DNA of 64,000 bases from Lentibacillus halodurans (GCF_900112045.1 NZ_FOJW01000003.1:32948-96947); one strand, 5' to 3'; positions 54,211-64,000 are shown, counted from the first letter of the stretch. The notes: generated from the letters alone by a model not told the origin. Program-made: numbers and translations.

Positions 54211-54882
54211 ATGGAAAAACATGTTGTTGTTATTTATCCACATCCGGATGATGAATCATTCGGTGCTGCCGGCACAATTGCAAAATTCCGTGAACAGGGC
54301 GTGCCTGTCACTTACTTATGTGGAACATTGGGTGAAATGGGCAGGAATATGGGCTCACCGGCTTTTGCCAATCGGGAAACACTGCAGGAAATCCGTAAAG
54401 AGGAATTAATCAATGCCTGCAGCAAATTGGACGTCGAGCTCCAGATGCTCGGTTATCGTGATAAGACAGTAGAATTTGAAGATAGACGTGAAGTTGCTGA
54501 CCATTTGAAACATATCCTGGAAGAAATACAACCAAGTCTTGTGATTACGCATTACCCGGAATATGCTGTCCATCCAGATCACAATGCATTGGGAGCGGCA
54601 GCAATTGAAGCTGTCCGGCTGATGAATCCGGAAAATCGTCCAACTGTCTGGGCACAAGCGATCAGTCATGATTACGTTGATGAACTGGGCAAACCGGACA
54701 TAAAAAATGATGTGACACCATTTTTTGATCAAAAGATGGAAGCGATCCTTTCCCACAAGTCACAGGCCAGTGGAATTCTGAGACAATTTCATGAAAATAC
54801 GGTTACAGCAGGTGATCTGAAGGAAGCAGCAAAACAACAATTAGGAAAAGAGCGGTTTTACACTTGGGATTTTCGTGAATAA
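54211..54882 (+). CDS. bshB2: Bacillithiol biosynthesis deacetylase BshB2
   Basis: BshB2 deacetylates GlcNAc-malate, the second step to bacillithiol, the main low-molecular-weight thiol of Bacilli. The 223-residue LmbE/PIG-L enzyme has the zinc motif YPHPDDESFG (about 9-18) and the second His ligand in VHPDHNALG (about 111-119). I use the ATG at 54211; the longer frame from 54163 lacks a ribosome site. B. subtilis BshB2 has 221 residues. No bshA or bshC gene is in the window. Confidence 0.92.
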   Translation: MEKHVVVIYPHPDDESFGAAGTIAKFREQGVPVTYLCGTLGEMGRNMGSPAFANRETLQEIRKEELINACSKLDVELQMLGYRDKTVEFEDRREVADHLKHILEEIQPSLVITHYPEYAVHPDHNALGAAAIEAVRLMNPENRPTVWAQAISHDYVDELGKPDIKNDVTPFFDQKMEAILSHKSQASGILRQFHENTVTAGDLKEAAKQQLGKERFYTWDFRE

Positions 54883-54906
54883 TCTAATATACAAGGGAGG
54901 ATTAAT

Positions 54907-55101
54907 ATGAGAAAACGATTATATCGGTCAAATTCCGATCGTATGGTAAAAGGCGTTTGTGGAGGTCTGGCGGAATACTTTGATATTGACCCAACGATTA
55001 TCCGTCTATTATTTGCAGGATTCGCATTTGCAGGAGGTGCTTCCATTTACGCTTATATTATCGGTATTTTCGTTATTCCGAATGAGCGGGAGGTGCGCTA
55101 A
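54907..55101 (+). CDS. yvlC: PspC-domain protein (YvlC type)
   Basis: This 64-residue protein is one PspC domain: RLYRSNSDRMVKGVCGGLAE followed by YFDIDPTIIRLLF and a hydrophobic helix. PspC-type proteins respond to envelope stress. Its stop overlaps the start of the next gene, the yvlC-yvlD pairing seen in B. subtilis; yvlA and yvlB are absent. Confidence 0.85.
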   Translation: MRKRLYRSNSDRMVKGVCGGLAEYFDIDPTIIRLLFAGFAFAGGASIYAYIIGIFVIPNEREVR

Positions 55102-55457
55102 TGCTGATTCGCTGGTTAATATCGGTTTTTCTGAATGCCGTTGCCCTGATTGTTGTTGCAGAACTGTTTCGTTCATTTCAGCTTGACGGGTTTGGCACTG
55201 CAATGTTGGCCAGTGTCATTCTTGGGATTTTAAATGTCATCATTAAACCGATTCTAGTCGTTTTAACATTGCCGATAACATTTCTGACACTCGGTTTGTT
55301 CTTATTTGTCATCAATGCCATCACACTAATGATTACCCAGTCAATCATGGATGAATCATTTGTTATTGAAGGCTTCGGAACAGCCGTTATTGCTGCCATC
55401 GTCATATCCATCTTAAACTTGCTGCTCAACAGGCTAGTGAAAGATACGGTGCGTTAA
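55101..55457 (+). CDS. yvlD: Four-helix membrane protein (YvlD, phage-holin-like family)
   Basis: This 118-residue protein has four hydrophobic helices and the family pattern GILNVIIKPILVVLTLPITF (about 48-67). The family is named after mycobacteriophage holins but in Bacilli lies with PspC-type envelope-stress genes. It overlaps yvlC by one base and is followed by a terminator. Confidence 0.85.
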   Translation: MLIRWLISVFLNAVALIVVAELFRSFQLDGFGTAMLASVILGILNVIIKPILVVLTLPITFLTLGLFLFVINAITLMITQSIMDESFVIEGFGTAVIAAIVISILNLLLNRLVKDTVR

Positions 55458-55466
55458 TGATGGACA

Positions 55467-55496
55467 GTCGCAGGTGCAACGCCTGCGATTGTTTTG
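55467..55496 (+). terminator. Terminator of yvlCD
   Basis: TCGCAGG and CCTGCGA pair around GTGCAACG-type loop sequence, followed by TTGTTTTG. Confidence 0.8.
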
Positions 55497-55583
55497 TTCA
55501 TTGGTAATTGAGGATACTCCATAAAGCTAAAATATGCTACAATGTAAATCAGTTGTACGCAAAGTAATTGGAGGTTTCAATAA

Positions 55584-56522
55584 ATGGCGAAAGTCCGTAC
55601 AAAAGATTTGCTGGAAAATTTCAACCTGACCCTTGTTGCGGGGGAGGATGGCATTCATCGGGAAATTACGTCAAGTGATGTCCATCGTCCGGGTATTGAA
55701 ATGACCGGATATTTTCATTATTACCCACGGGAACGTCTTCAATTGATCGGAAGAACAGAAATGGGCTATTTTCTTGATTTACCGGATGAAGTGAAAAAAA
55801 GCCGTATGGAACAATTGTGTACTGATATAACGCCTGTCATCGTCATTTCGCGCGGGATGGACATTCCCGAAGTGATGCTGGAAACAGCAAATAAAGCAGG
55901 GGTGCCGATTCTGCATTCGCCACGAAAAACAACGCGTGTAATCAGCAGGCTGACAAACTACTTGGAAGCAAAATTTGCCCCATTCACGGCTATTCACGGT
56001 GTTTTAGTCGATATATACGGTGTTGGGGTACTTCTGACAGGTCAAAGTGGTGTCGGGAAAAGTGAATCAGCCCTTGAACTGGTCAAGCGGGGGCATCGAC
56101 TGGTTGCGGATGACAGTGTCGAAATTCGGCAGGAGGACTATGACAGGCTGATCGGTAATTCACCGCCATTGATCGAACACTTGCTGGAAATCCGGGGGCT
56201 TGGCATCATTAATGTTATGACGCTGTTCGGCGCCGGAGCTGTAAGGAGTCATAAAAAAATTTCCTTGATTATTAATTTGGAATTATGGGATGAAACGAAA
56301 CAATATGACCGTCTCGGGCTGGATGAAGAAACGATGAAAATCATGGATGTCGAGCTTCCGAAAGCAACGATTCCGGTTCGGCCAGGCCGTAATCTGGCAG
56401 TCATTATCGAAGTAGCTGCCATGAACTTTCGGCTGAAGCGAATGGGTGTTAATGCTGCTGAGGAATTTTCCGAGCGGCTGTCAAACATGATTGATCAGGG
56501 AAATGATATAAACTGGGAGTGA
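55584..56522 (+). CDS. hprK: HPr kinase/phosphorylase
   Basis: HprK phosphorylates HPr (and Crh) at Ser46 when glycolytic intermediates are high, creating the co-repressor of CcpA. The 312-residue protein has the N-terminal domain (about 1-130), the P-loop [10 protein letters not shown] (about 153), [11 protein letters not shown] (about 171) and the family signature [20 protein letters not shown] (about 203). It heads hprK-lgt-yvoD-ppaX-yvoF, as in B. subtilis. Confidence 0.97.
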   Translation: MAKVRTKDLLENFNLTLVAGEDGIHREITSSDVHRPGIEMTGYFHYYPRERLQLIGRTEMGYFLDLPDEVKKSRMEQLCTDITPVIVISRGMDIPEVMLETANKAGVPILHSPRKTTRVISRLTNYLEAKFAPFTAIHGVLVDIYGVGVLLTGQSGVGKSESALELVKRGHRLVADDSVEIRQEDYDRLIGNSPPLIEHLLEIRGLGIINVMTLFGAGAVRSHKKISLIINLELWDETKQYDRLGLDEETMKIMDVELPKATIPVRPGRNLAVIIEVAAMNFRLKRMGVNAAEEFSERLSNMIDQGNDINWE

Positions 56523-56527
56523 TATAA

Positions 56528-57376
56528 TTGAGCTGCAGTGCACCGGCATTAAGTCCTGTTTTTTTGGATATTGGCCCTCTGACCATTTACTGGTATGGAT
56601 TGATTATTGCACTTGGTGCCTTTTTGGGACTGTATATAGCTACTAGGGAATCTGATCGATTAGGTCTGCAAAAAGACTTGATGGTTGATCTGGTTGTCTT
56701 TGCCATTCCTGCTGCTATTATATTTGCGCGTATTTATTACGTAATTTTTGAATGGGATCGCTATGTCGGCGGTCCGTGGTGGGACGTTTTTGCCATCTGG
56801 GAAGGCGGTATTGCCATCCATGGTGCATTAATTGGAGCCGTTTTAACTGCGGTTATTTTTGCACGGGTTAAAAACGTTTCGTTTTGGCAGTTGGTTGATA
56901 TCGCTGCCCCCAGTCTGATTTTGGGGCAGGCAATCGGGCGCTGGGGCAATTTCATGAACCAGGAAGCACATGGCGGTCCGATTTCAGAGTCGACATTTAA
57001 CAGTTTTCATACATATTTGCCTGATTTCATCATGAATCAAATGTGCATTGATGGGGTAATGTATCATCCAACCTTTTTATATGAATCCGTCTGGAATGTA
57101 CTCGTACTTATCTTCCTGCTGGTATTGCGCCGCAGAAATCCATTGCGCGGCGAGGTGTTTCTGAGCTACCTGACTGCCTATTCGGTCGGCCGCTTCTTTA
57201 TCGAGGGAATGCGAACTGACAGTTTGTATGTCCCTGGAACCGACATTCGGATGGCACAGCTCATTTCAATCATCATTATTTTAAGTTTGATTGCTTTGAT
57301 TTGGTATCGCCGCAAATCCGGAATAACCAACAAATACTATGATGGCAAAAAGGTGAAAAAGAGAAAAAGTGGTTGA
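56528..57376 (+). CDS. lgt: Prolipoprotein diacylglyceryl transferase
   Basis: Lgt attaches diacylglycerol to the lipobox cysteine of prelipoproteins, including the lipoproteins of this window. The 282-residue protein has seven predicted helices, IHGALIGA (about 97) with the essential His, and the Lgt signature [15 protein letters not shown] (about 138-152). It starts at TTG, 6 bases after hprK, with GGGAGTGAT upstream. Confidence 0.96.
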   Translation: MSCSAPALSPVFLDIGPLTIYWYGLIIALGAFLGLYIATRESDRLGLQKDLMVDLVVFAIPAAIIFARIYYVIFEWDRYVGGPWWDVFAIWEGGIAIHGALIGAVLTAVIFARVKNVSFWQLVDIAAPSLILGQAIGRWGNFMNQEAHGGPISESTFNSFHTYLPDFIMNQMCIDGVMYHPTFLYESVWNVLVLIFLLVLRRRNPLRGEVFLSYLTAYSVGRFFIEGMRTDSLYVPGTDIRMAQLISIIIILSLIALIWYRRKSGITNKYYDGKKVKKRKSG

Positions 57377-57394
57377 AAAGTGAGGGATGGGGAA

Positions 57395-58354
57395 TTGACT
57401 GGCATTTTACACCGGGGATTACAGCAAGGACTTCAAGTGACATGGACATTAGGGAAAGTTATTTTTCCAATTACGCTGATTGTGACTATTTTACAATATA
57501 CACCGGTACTACCCTGGGTAATTGATCAGATCAGTCCGTTAATGAGGCTGTTGGGGTTGTCCGGTGAAGCGGCTGTCCCATTGGTTTTGGGAAATGCCTT
57601 GAATCTATATGCCGGCATTGCAGCGATCGTTTCATTTGAGTTTACGGTCAAAGAAGTATTCATATTGGCGGTTATGATGTCTTTTTCCCATAATTTATTC
57701 ATTGAATCGACGGTCGCATCCAAAGTTGGAGTCAGCTGGTGGCTTATTTCAGGTATTCGTATTTCACTTGCCCTGGCAGCTGCAACGGTGATTAACCTAC
57801 TGTGGAATGGTGGGGCAGAACAAGCGCAGTATGGGCTTGTTTCTTCATCGGATATTGTGCTGAACGGATGGACAGAGATCATATTGCATGGATTGCAAAC
57901 GGCACTTATGGCTGTTGTACAACTGGCGTTAATCGTGATTCCATTGATGGTCGTTATGCAATTTTTCCGGGAAAAAGGGTGGCTGACTTACTTTTCCGAT
58001 AAACTGGGGCCGTTCACCAGAATGCTGGGGATGGAAAAGAATACGTCGATGACACTTGTGGCCGGACTGACAATTGGTCTTGCTTATGGTGCAGGTTTGA
58101 TGATTCAGGCGGTGAAAGAAGATGGTGTTTCCAAAAAAGACATGTATTTAGCGTTGATCTTTCTCGTCTCTTGCCATGCGGTCTTGGAAGACACATTGGT
58201 TTTCATTCCGCTAGGGATCCCTGTATGGCCTTTATTGGTGATTCGTCTGTTAACGGCCGTTCTGCTGACAATGACTGTTGCATTTGTATGGAAACGATTG
58301 GAACAACGGAAAAGGAAGGAAACAGGACATGAGCATTCATACCATACTCTTTGA
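57395..58354 (+). CDS. yvoD: Nucleoside-recognition-domain membrane protein (YvoD)
   Basis: This 319-residue polytopic protein has two Gate-type (nucleoside recognition) halves, with GNALNLYAGIAAIVSFEF (about 68) and GLTIGLAYGAGLMIQAV (about 228). The substrate is unknown. The TTG at 57395 has AGGG 8 bases upstream; the GTG at 57380 (5 more codons) is possible but has a poor ribosome site. Gene order lgt-yvoD-ppaX is that of B. subtilis. Confidence 0.83.
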   Translation: MTGILHRGLQQGLQVTWTLGKVIFPITLIVTILQYTPVLPWVIDQISPLMRLLGLSGEAAVPLVLGNALNLYAGIAAIVSFEFTVKEVFILAVMMSFSHNLFIESTVASKVGVSWWLISGIRISLALAAATVINLLWNGGAEQAQYGLVSSSDIVLNGWTEIILHGLQTALMAVVQLALIVIPLMVVMQFFREKGWLTYFSDKLGPFTRMLGMEKNTSMTLVAGLTIGLAYGAGLMIQAVKEDGVSKKDMYLALIFLVSCHAVLEDTLVFIPLGIPVWPLLVIRLLTAVLLTMTVAFVWKRLEQRKRKETGHEHSYHTL

Positions 58355-58964
58355 TCTTGACGGCACTCTGATTGATACAAATGAATTGATAATCGAATCA
58401 TTCGTGCATACGTTTAATCATGTTGGACAAAAGCTTTCGCGTGAGGAAGCTATTGAATTTATCGGACCACCATTAAGAGATACGTTTCAGCAATGTCATC
58501 CCGAACGGGTGGATACGCTGATTGAAATATACCGGGAGCATAATCAACGGTATCATGATGATTATGTAAAGGCTTTTCCTAATGTTGCCGAAACGCTGAA
58601 GGAACTGCAAAGGAGACAGACCCAGATCGGTATCGTTACGACAAAGATGCGTGGAACAGTGGACATGGGTTTAAAGGTCACAAGGCTTGATGATTATTTT
58701 GAAACGGTCATAACGCTGGATGATGTCACCAATGCCAAGCCGCATGCAGAGCCGGTCATTGAAGCTATGAAAGCGCTGAATGCTAGCCCTGAATCAACAT
58801 TAATGGTCGGTGATAATTCGCATGATATTGAGGCAGGTCATCATGCCGGTGTTAAAACAGCTGGTGTAGCTTGGTCACTGAAAGGGCGGGAAAAATTATT
58901 GACTTATAAACCGACTTTCATGCTGGATGACATGCAGGATCTGCTGGACTTGACAGGAGTGTAG
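58329..58964 (+). CDS. ppaX: Pyrophosphatase PpaX
   Basis: PpaX hydrolyses the pyrophosphate released by HprK when it dephosphorylates Ser-P-HPr. The 211-residue HAD-superfamily protein has motif I FDLDGTLIDT (about 7), a helical cap, motif II TTKMR (about 103) and motif III/IV KPHAEP...VGDNSHDIEAG (about 137-177). It overlaps the end of yvoD by 26 bases. I use the ATG at 58329 after GGAAGGAAA. Confidence 0.93.
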   Translation: MSIHTILFDLDGTLIDTNELIIESFVHTFNHVGQKLSREEAIEFIGPPLRDTFQQCHPERVDTLIEIYREHNQRYHDDYVKAFPNVAETLKELQRRQTQIGIVTTKMRGTVDMGLKVTRLDDYFETVITLDDVTNAKPHAEPVIEAMKALNASPESTLMVGDNSHDIEAGHHAGVKTAGVAWSLKGREKLLTYKPTFMLDDMQDLLDLTGV

Positions 58965-58967
58965 ACT

Positions 58968-59486
58968 ATGCGGAAAACGAATCGGTACCCTGTTCAACAG
59001 GCCAATTCTTTGTGGCAAATCTACAAAACCGTTTCATTCTGGAAAGTCATGAAAAATTTTGTGTTCATTCAATTGGGAAGGTATATCCCTTTTTTAAGTG
59101 TGAAAAATTGGCTTTATCGGACTTTTTTACGCATGGATGTCGGAAAACAGACGGCATTTGCACTGATGGTTATGCCCGATATTATGTTTCCGGAAAAGAT
59201 AAAGGTAGGCTCGAACAGTGTTATTGGTTATAATACAACGATTCTGGCGCACGAATATTTGATCAAAGAATACCGGATCGGGGACGTGGTGATTGGCAAT
59301 GACGTCATGATCGGTGCCAACACGACCATTTTGCCCGGCGTTACGATTGGTGATGGTGCTGTCATCTCCTCAGCTACACTAGTCAATCGGGATGTACCCC
59401 CAGGAGCGTTTGTCGGCGGCAATCCAATGCAAGTGATTTATACGAAGGAAGAGATGGACAAACGGATAAGGGAAGAACAGGATTAA
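58968..59486 (+). CDS. yvoF: Left-handed beta-helix acetyltransferase (YvoF)
   Basis: This 172-residue protein has the hexapeptide repeats of trimeric LbH acyltransferases (about 75-160; VIGNDVMIGANTTILPGVTI). Its substrate is unknown. It follows ppaX after 3 bases, as in B. subtilis. The first 50 residues are basic and aromatic and might touch the membrane. Confidence 0.88.
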   Translation: MRKTNRYPVQQANSLWQIYKTVSFWKVMKNFVFIQLGRYIPFLSVKNWLYRTFLRMDVGKQTAFALMVMPDIMFPEKIKVGSNSVIGYNTTILAHEYLIKEYRIGDVVIGNDVMIGANTTILPGVTIGDGAVISSATLVNRDVPPGAFVGGNPMQVIYTKEEMDKRIREEQD

Positions 59487-59498
59487 AGGAGGCTGCAA

Positions 59499-60044
59499 AT
59501 GGAGACACCTGCAGGTATACTCCCGGCAATTCGTCATATGAAAGATTTTGAGAAAGCCTTGGACTCAGGACATCATTCCATCGTTTTTCTGGAAACACGG
59601 CTTGCTCAGTTAAAAAGTTTAGTAAAATATTCAAAACGGGCTGATAAACAAGTTCTGATTCATTTTGATTTGATTCAGGGGTTAAAAGCCGATGAATACG
59701 GCATGGAATTTTTAATTCGTGACATAAAACCGGATGGCATCATTTCGACCCGGGGAAATATTATAAAACTTGCCAAAAAACATGATTTGCTTGCTATTCA
59801 GCGCATGTTTTTATTAGATAGTATGGCGGTTGAGCATAATGTAAAATTAATTGACCGTTTTCAGCCGGATTGTATTGAACTCCTGCCTGGACTCATTCCG
59901 GATATTATTCAACACATTCACGATGAGACTAAAATCCCCGTCATTGCAGGAGGTTTGGTCAGGAATAAAGAAGATGTTTGTTCGGCCTTAGATGCTGGAG
60001 CAGTTGCGGTATCCACTTCAAATACTGAATTGTGGACTATTTAG
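59499..60044 (+). CDS. glpP: Glycerol uptake operon antiterminator GlpP
   Basis: GlpP binds glycerol-3-phosphate and then the leader mRNA of glp operons, preventing termination. The 181-residue TIM-barrel-like protein shows IVFLETRLAQLKSLV (about 29), VLIHFDLIQGLKADEYG (about 52), GIISTRGNIIKLAKK (about 79) and PVIAGGLVRNKEDV (about 147). It follows yvoF after 12 bases behind AAAGGAGG. Its target leader lies 1.4 kb downstream, beyond fdhA. Confidence 0.93.
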   Translation: METPAGILPAIRHMKDFEKALDSGHHSIVFLETRLAQLKSLVKYSKRADKQVLIHFDLIQGLKADEYGMEFLIRDIKPDGIISTRGNIIKLAKKHDLLAIQRMFLLDSMAVEHNVKLIDRFQPDCIELLPGLIPDIIQHIHDETKIPVIAGGLVRNKEDVCSALDAGAVAVSTSNTELWTI

Positions 60045-60076
60045 TAAATAGGCCATGACCATTTATTGAAATGTTC

Positions 60077-60108
60077 TGTCATAAAATGCGAGGCATGACA
60101 CATAGAAT
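60077..60108 (+). promoter_or_regulatory. Inverted repeat and possible -10 before fdhA
   Basis: TGTCAT (60077-60082) and ATGACA (60095-60100) are perfect inverted arms 12 bp apart, followed by TAGAAT (60103-60108). The arrangement would suit an operator over a promoter, but the regulator is unknown and no good -35 is visible. Confidence 0.35.
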
Positions 60109-60160
60109 GATATCGCTTACATGTATAGCGCCATTAAACGAGTAAAAGGAGCTGTGGTTT

Positions 60161-61378
60161 ATGGGTGGTAACAGGGCGGTCGTCTATGTCAGGCCAGGAG
60201 AGGTTGAGGTGCGGGATACTAGTTATCCGGAGTTAATTTTAAGGGATGGCCCGGGGGTCAATCCGCTGAATGTGGGCAGAAAATGTAATCATGGGGTCAT
60301 TCTTAAAGTCGTTACAACAAATATCTGCGGCAGTGATCAGCATATGGTCAGGGGACGGACAACAGCACCTAGCGGTTTAGTGTTAGGTCATGAAATTACG
60401 GGTGAAGTTGTTGAAACAGGAAGTGACGTGGAGTTTATTAAAAAAGGCGATTTGGTATCCGTTCCGTTTAATATTGCATGCGGCCGGTGTCCAAGCTGCA
60501 GGAGGCAGGATACACATATTTGTGAACATGTGAATCCGGACCGGCCAGGCTCAGCGTATGGATATGTGGATATGGGAGGCTGGGTTGGCGGTCAGTCCGA
60601 ATATGTGATGGTACCATATGCTGATTTTCAGTTGCTGAAATTTCCTGATAAAGATCAGGCAATGGATAAAATTCTCGATTTAACGATGCTGTCGGATATT
60701 TTTCCAACCGGTTATCATGGTGCAGTAAGTGCCGGTGTTAAAACGGGATCAGCGGTTTATGTTGCTGGAGCCGGCCCGGTTGGGTTAGCTGCTGCGCATT
60801 CCGCACAACTATTAGGTGCGTCTGTCGTAGTTGTCGGGGATTTAATTGAAGAACGGTTAGCGCAGGCAAGAAGCTTTGGGTGTGAAACGATCAATTTGCG
60901 CGAACATGATGATCTTGGTGAACAACTTGAAGAAATTCTGGGTGTCCCCGAAGTAGACTGTGCAATTGATGCAGTCGGTTTTGAAGCGAGCGGTCATGGA
61001 GAAAATGCCGGGGAAGCGCCTGCTACTGTGCTAAACTCAGTGATGGATATAACGAGAGCAGGCGGCCGCCTGGGAATTCCGGGACTGTATGTGACAGGTG
61101 ATCCCGGTTCCAAAGATGACGATGCCAAGGAAGGTACGTTGAAAATCCGCTTTGGTTTAGGATTTGCAAAGGCACATACATTTGTTACGGGACAAACACC
61201 GGTTATGTGCTATCATAGAGATTTGATGAAAGCCATCTTAAGTGGAAGGGCACAAATTGCAAAAGCTGTGAATGCTACGCTAATTTCACTTGACAAGGCT
61301 CCTGAAGGCTATAAACGGTTTGATGGCGGGGCATCGAAAAAGTTTGTCATTGATCCGCATCGGCTGGTACGAAGCTAA
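60161..61378 (+). CDS. fdhA: Glutathione-independent formaldehyde dehydrogenase-like zinc alcohol dehydrogenase
   Basis: This 405-residue protein belongs to the glutathione-independent formaldehyde dehydrogenase group. It has the catalytic zinc ligands in NICGSDQHMV (about 52) and GHEITGEVVE (about 77), four structural Cys (CGRCPSCRRQDTHIC, about 107-121), and the Rossmann motif AGAGPVGLAAA (about 203). It probably oxidises formaldehyde or another aldehyde with NAD. It is inserted between glpP and glpF. The ATG has AAAGGAG upstream. Confidence 0.87.
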   Translation: MGGNRAVVYVRPGEVEVRDTSYPELILRDGPGVNPLNVGRKCNHGVILKVVTTNICGSDQHMVRGRTTAPSGLVLGHEITGEVVETGSDVEFIKKGDLVSVPFNIACGRCPSCRRQDTHICEHVNPDRPGSAYGYVDMGGWVGGQSEYVMVPYADFQLLKFPDKDQAMDKILDLTMLSDIFPTGYHGAVSAGVKTGSAVYVAGAGPVGLAAAHSAQLLGASVVVVGDLIEERLAQARSFGCETINLREHDDLGEQLEEILGVPEVDCAIDAVGFEASGHGENAGEAPATVLNSVMDITRAGGRLGIPGLYVTGDPGSKDDDAKEGTLKIRFGLGFAKAHTFVTGQTPVMCYHRDLMKAILSGRAQIAKAVNATLISLDKAPEGYKRFDGGASKKFVIDPHRLVRS

Positions 61379-61397
61379 ATCTGCTGTTGCAAGTTCA

Positions 61398-61440
61398 AAT
61401 GTAAACAACTGTTGACAGCGTTTACATTCCGAGATATAAT
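61398..61440 (+). promoter_or_regulatory. glpFK promoter overlapped by a perfect cre site
   Basis: TTGACA (61412-61417), exactly 17 bp and TATAAT (61435-61440) form a consensus promoter. TGACAGCGTTTACA (61413-61426) matches the CcpA cre consensus TGWNANCGNTNWCA at every position and covers the -35 and spacer, so CcpA should repress. A perfect 9-bp inverted repeat (AATGTAAAC 61398-61406, GTTTACATT 61420-61428) overlaps it. Confidence 0.92.
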
Positions 61441-61460
61441 TGTTTCCAACAAGTTAAGAA

Positions 61461-61539
61461 CGTGGTGGAGACATGGAGACCCACGCTGCAATGGTACTTT
61501 ATAATCAAAGTACATCTGTTGCAGTGTGGGTCTTTTTTT
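61461..61539 (+). promoter_or_regulatory. GlpP-controlled leader terminator of glpFK
   Basis: A 15-bp stem (AGACCCACGCTGCAA 61477-61491 with 61519-61533, one G-U pair) with an inner 7-bp GTACTTT/AAAGTAC stem is followed by seven T residues. It sits 55 bases before glpF. CGTGG (61461-61465) can pair with CCACG (61481-61485), an alternative structure that would disrupt the terminator. This is the expected site of GlpP antitermination. Confidence 0.9.
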
Positions 61540-61595
61540 AGCCATCGAATACTTGTTTAATAGACTTATTCATATATGGTAAAGGAGTGTTAGAA

Positions 61596-62426
61596 ATGCC
61601 CGAGTTTTTAGCAGAAATTATTGGGACAATGATTCTGATTATTTTAGGTGGAGGTGTTGTTGGCGGTGTTGTCTTAAAAAAGTCAAAAGCTGAAGGTACC
61701 GGCTGGGTACTGATCACCATTGGCTGGGGGCTTGGTGTTACAATGGGGGTATATGCGGTTGGTCAGTTTACGGGTGCACATATTAATCCTGCGGTGACAC
61801 TTGGATTCGCTGCTGCAGGCGAATTTCCATGGACTAAAGTACCAATGTATATAAGCGCCCAAATGATTGGGGCGTTCATTGGTGCTGTTATTGTATTTTT
61901 CAATTACTTGCCTCATTGGAGGGAAACGGAAGATAAAGGAGCAAAACTGGCCGTATTTTCAACAGACCCAGCTATTCGCAGTCCTTTTTCCAATTTGGTC
62001 AGTGAAATGATTGGCACATTTGTTCTTTTATTCGGGTTAATGTTTATCGGTGCTAATGAGTTTACAGAAGGTTTGAATCCGTTGATTGTCGGCCTGTTGA
62101 TTGTTGCTATTGGTATGTCATTAGGGGGAACGACTGGTTATGCGATTAATCCTGCCCGTGACCTCGGGCCGAGAATTGCTCATGCATTGCTTCCGATCCC
62201 CAGAAAGGGCGGATCAGATTGGGGATACGCCTGGATTCCGGTAGTTGGTCCGATTTTAGGAGGTATTTATGGTGCTGTATTCTATAACGCCACGTACTTA
62301 GGTGAGTATTCTATCTTATTTTGGATATTAAGTATTCTAGTTGTTATTATTTTCGTTGGTGCTGCCAATTCGGAGTTAAGGAAAGGGAAAACAGGAGCAG
62401 ACCAAGTTGAGGAAAAAATAGTATAG
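61596..62426 (+). CDS. glpF: Glycerol uptake facilitator (aquaglyceroporin)
   Basis: GlpF lets glycerol diffuse into the cell. The 276-residue MIP-family channel has both pore motifs, HINPAVTLG (NPA about 65) and the second in YAINPARDLGPR (NPA about 186, with the Arg of the selectivity filter), and six helices. I use the ATG at 61596 after AAAGGAG. B. subtilis GlpF has 274 residues. Confidence 0.95.
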   Translation: MPEFLAEIIGTMILIILGGGVVGGVVLKKSKAEGTGWVLITIGWGLGVTMGVYAVGQFTGAHINPAVTLGFAAAGEFPWTKVPMYISAQMIGAFIGAVIVFFNYLPHWRETEDKGAKLAVFSTDPAIRSPFSNLVSEMIGTFVLLFGLMFIGANEFTEGLNPLIVGLLIVAIGMSLGGTTGYAINPARDLGPRIAHALLPIPRKGGSDWGYAWIPVVGPILGGIYGAVFYNATYLGEYSILFWILSILVVIIFVGAANSELRKGKTGADQVEEKIV

Positions 62427-62453
62427 AAAAAGCGATTTTATGAGGAGGAATAG

Positions 62454-63950
<1,497 letters not shown>

Positions 63951-63959
63951 CTGTCAATT

Positions 63960-64000
63960 GGGGGAGATCAATACTGCAGTAAGTATTGACCTCCCCCTCT
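63960..64000 (+). terminator. Terminator of glpFK, cut by the window end
   Basis: GGGGGAGATCAATACT and AGTATTGACCTCCCCC form a 15-16-bp stem with one mismatch around GCAGTA-type loop sequence. The T-run would begin at the window end. Confidence 0.8.

Overview
The window reads as chromosomal DNA of a spore-former-type Bacillaceae bacterium, most likely a moderately halophilic relative of Oceanobacillus, Virgibacillus or Lentibacillus. This rests on three things. From yvyE to the glp genes the order follows the Bacillus subtilis degSU-comF-flagellar-secA-prfB-ftsEX-ctpB-minJ-uvrBA-hprK-lgt-ppaX region almost gene for gene. The exported and flagellar proteins are rich in Asp and Glu. Strong Shine-Dalgarno sequences often sit before TTG or GTG starts. 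The genus is inference; no rRNA gene is present.

Layout. 1-930: the trailer end of a CRISPR array whose leader and cas genes would lie to the left. 1214-6912: an OPT-family peptide transporter, a P-loop protein, an IDEAL-domain protein and two zinc-ribbon proteins. 6943-10732 (minus strand): a PbpC-like penicillin-binding protein, an LCP cell-wall ligase and a class D sortase. 10923-11574: a cyclic-di-GMP-I (GEMM-I) riboswitch directly before sinI, then sinR; this is the most interesting item in the window. 11636-15729: an ECF sigma/anti-sigma pair with a likely autoregulated promoter, a tiny gene with a Spo0A box, and nagAB. 15797-21857: yvyE, degS-degU, degV and comFA-comFC (no comFB). 22271-30213: the late flagellar block yvyF-flgM-flgN-flgK-flgL-yviE-fliW-csrA-flaG-fliD-fliS-fliT, without the flagellin gene that B. 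subtilis has between csrA and flaG. Inverted copies of a dispersed repeat lie on either side of this block. 30476-33280: hpf with sigma-B/sigma-H-like promoter elements, the frataxin homologue fra, IS256-type debris, a DUF6440 gene and a second tiny gene preceded by Spo0A-box cores. 33357-37497: secA behind a long leader with a terminator hairpin, and prfB with its programmed frameshift. 37745-44552: cccB, ftsE-ftsX, an EnvC-like M23 hydrolase, ctpB and minJ. 44790-48148: a ykoP-like gene, a metallophosphoesterase, a glycolipid glycosyltransferase and a YtkA-type lipoprotein. 48298-53362: uvrB-uvrA under a LexA-like box. 53441-53730: a non-coding array with a 20-nt period. 53791-60044: yojF-bshB2, yvlC-yvlD, hprK-lgt-yvoD-ppaX-yvoF-glpP. 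60161-63950: fdhA, then glpF-glpK behind a perfect cre site, a strong promoter and a GlpP-type attenuator.

Together the window holds much of the motility/biofilm/competence decision circuit (SinI-SinR, DegS-DegU, FlgM, FliW-CsrA, ComF) next to cell-envelope and division genes and carbon-catabolite control (HprK, PpaX, CcpA-regulated glpFK). All calls come from reading the sequence; no database search was run, and family names come from recognition of motifs and gene order.
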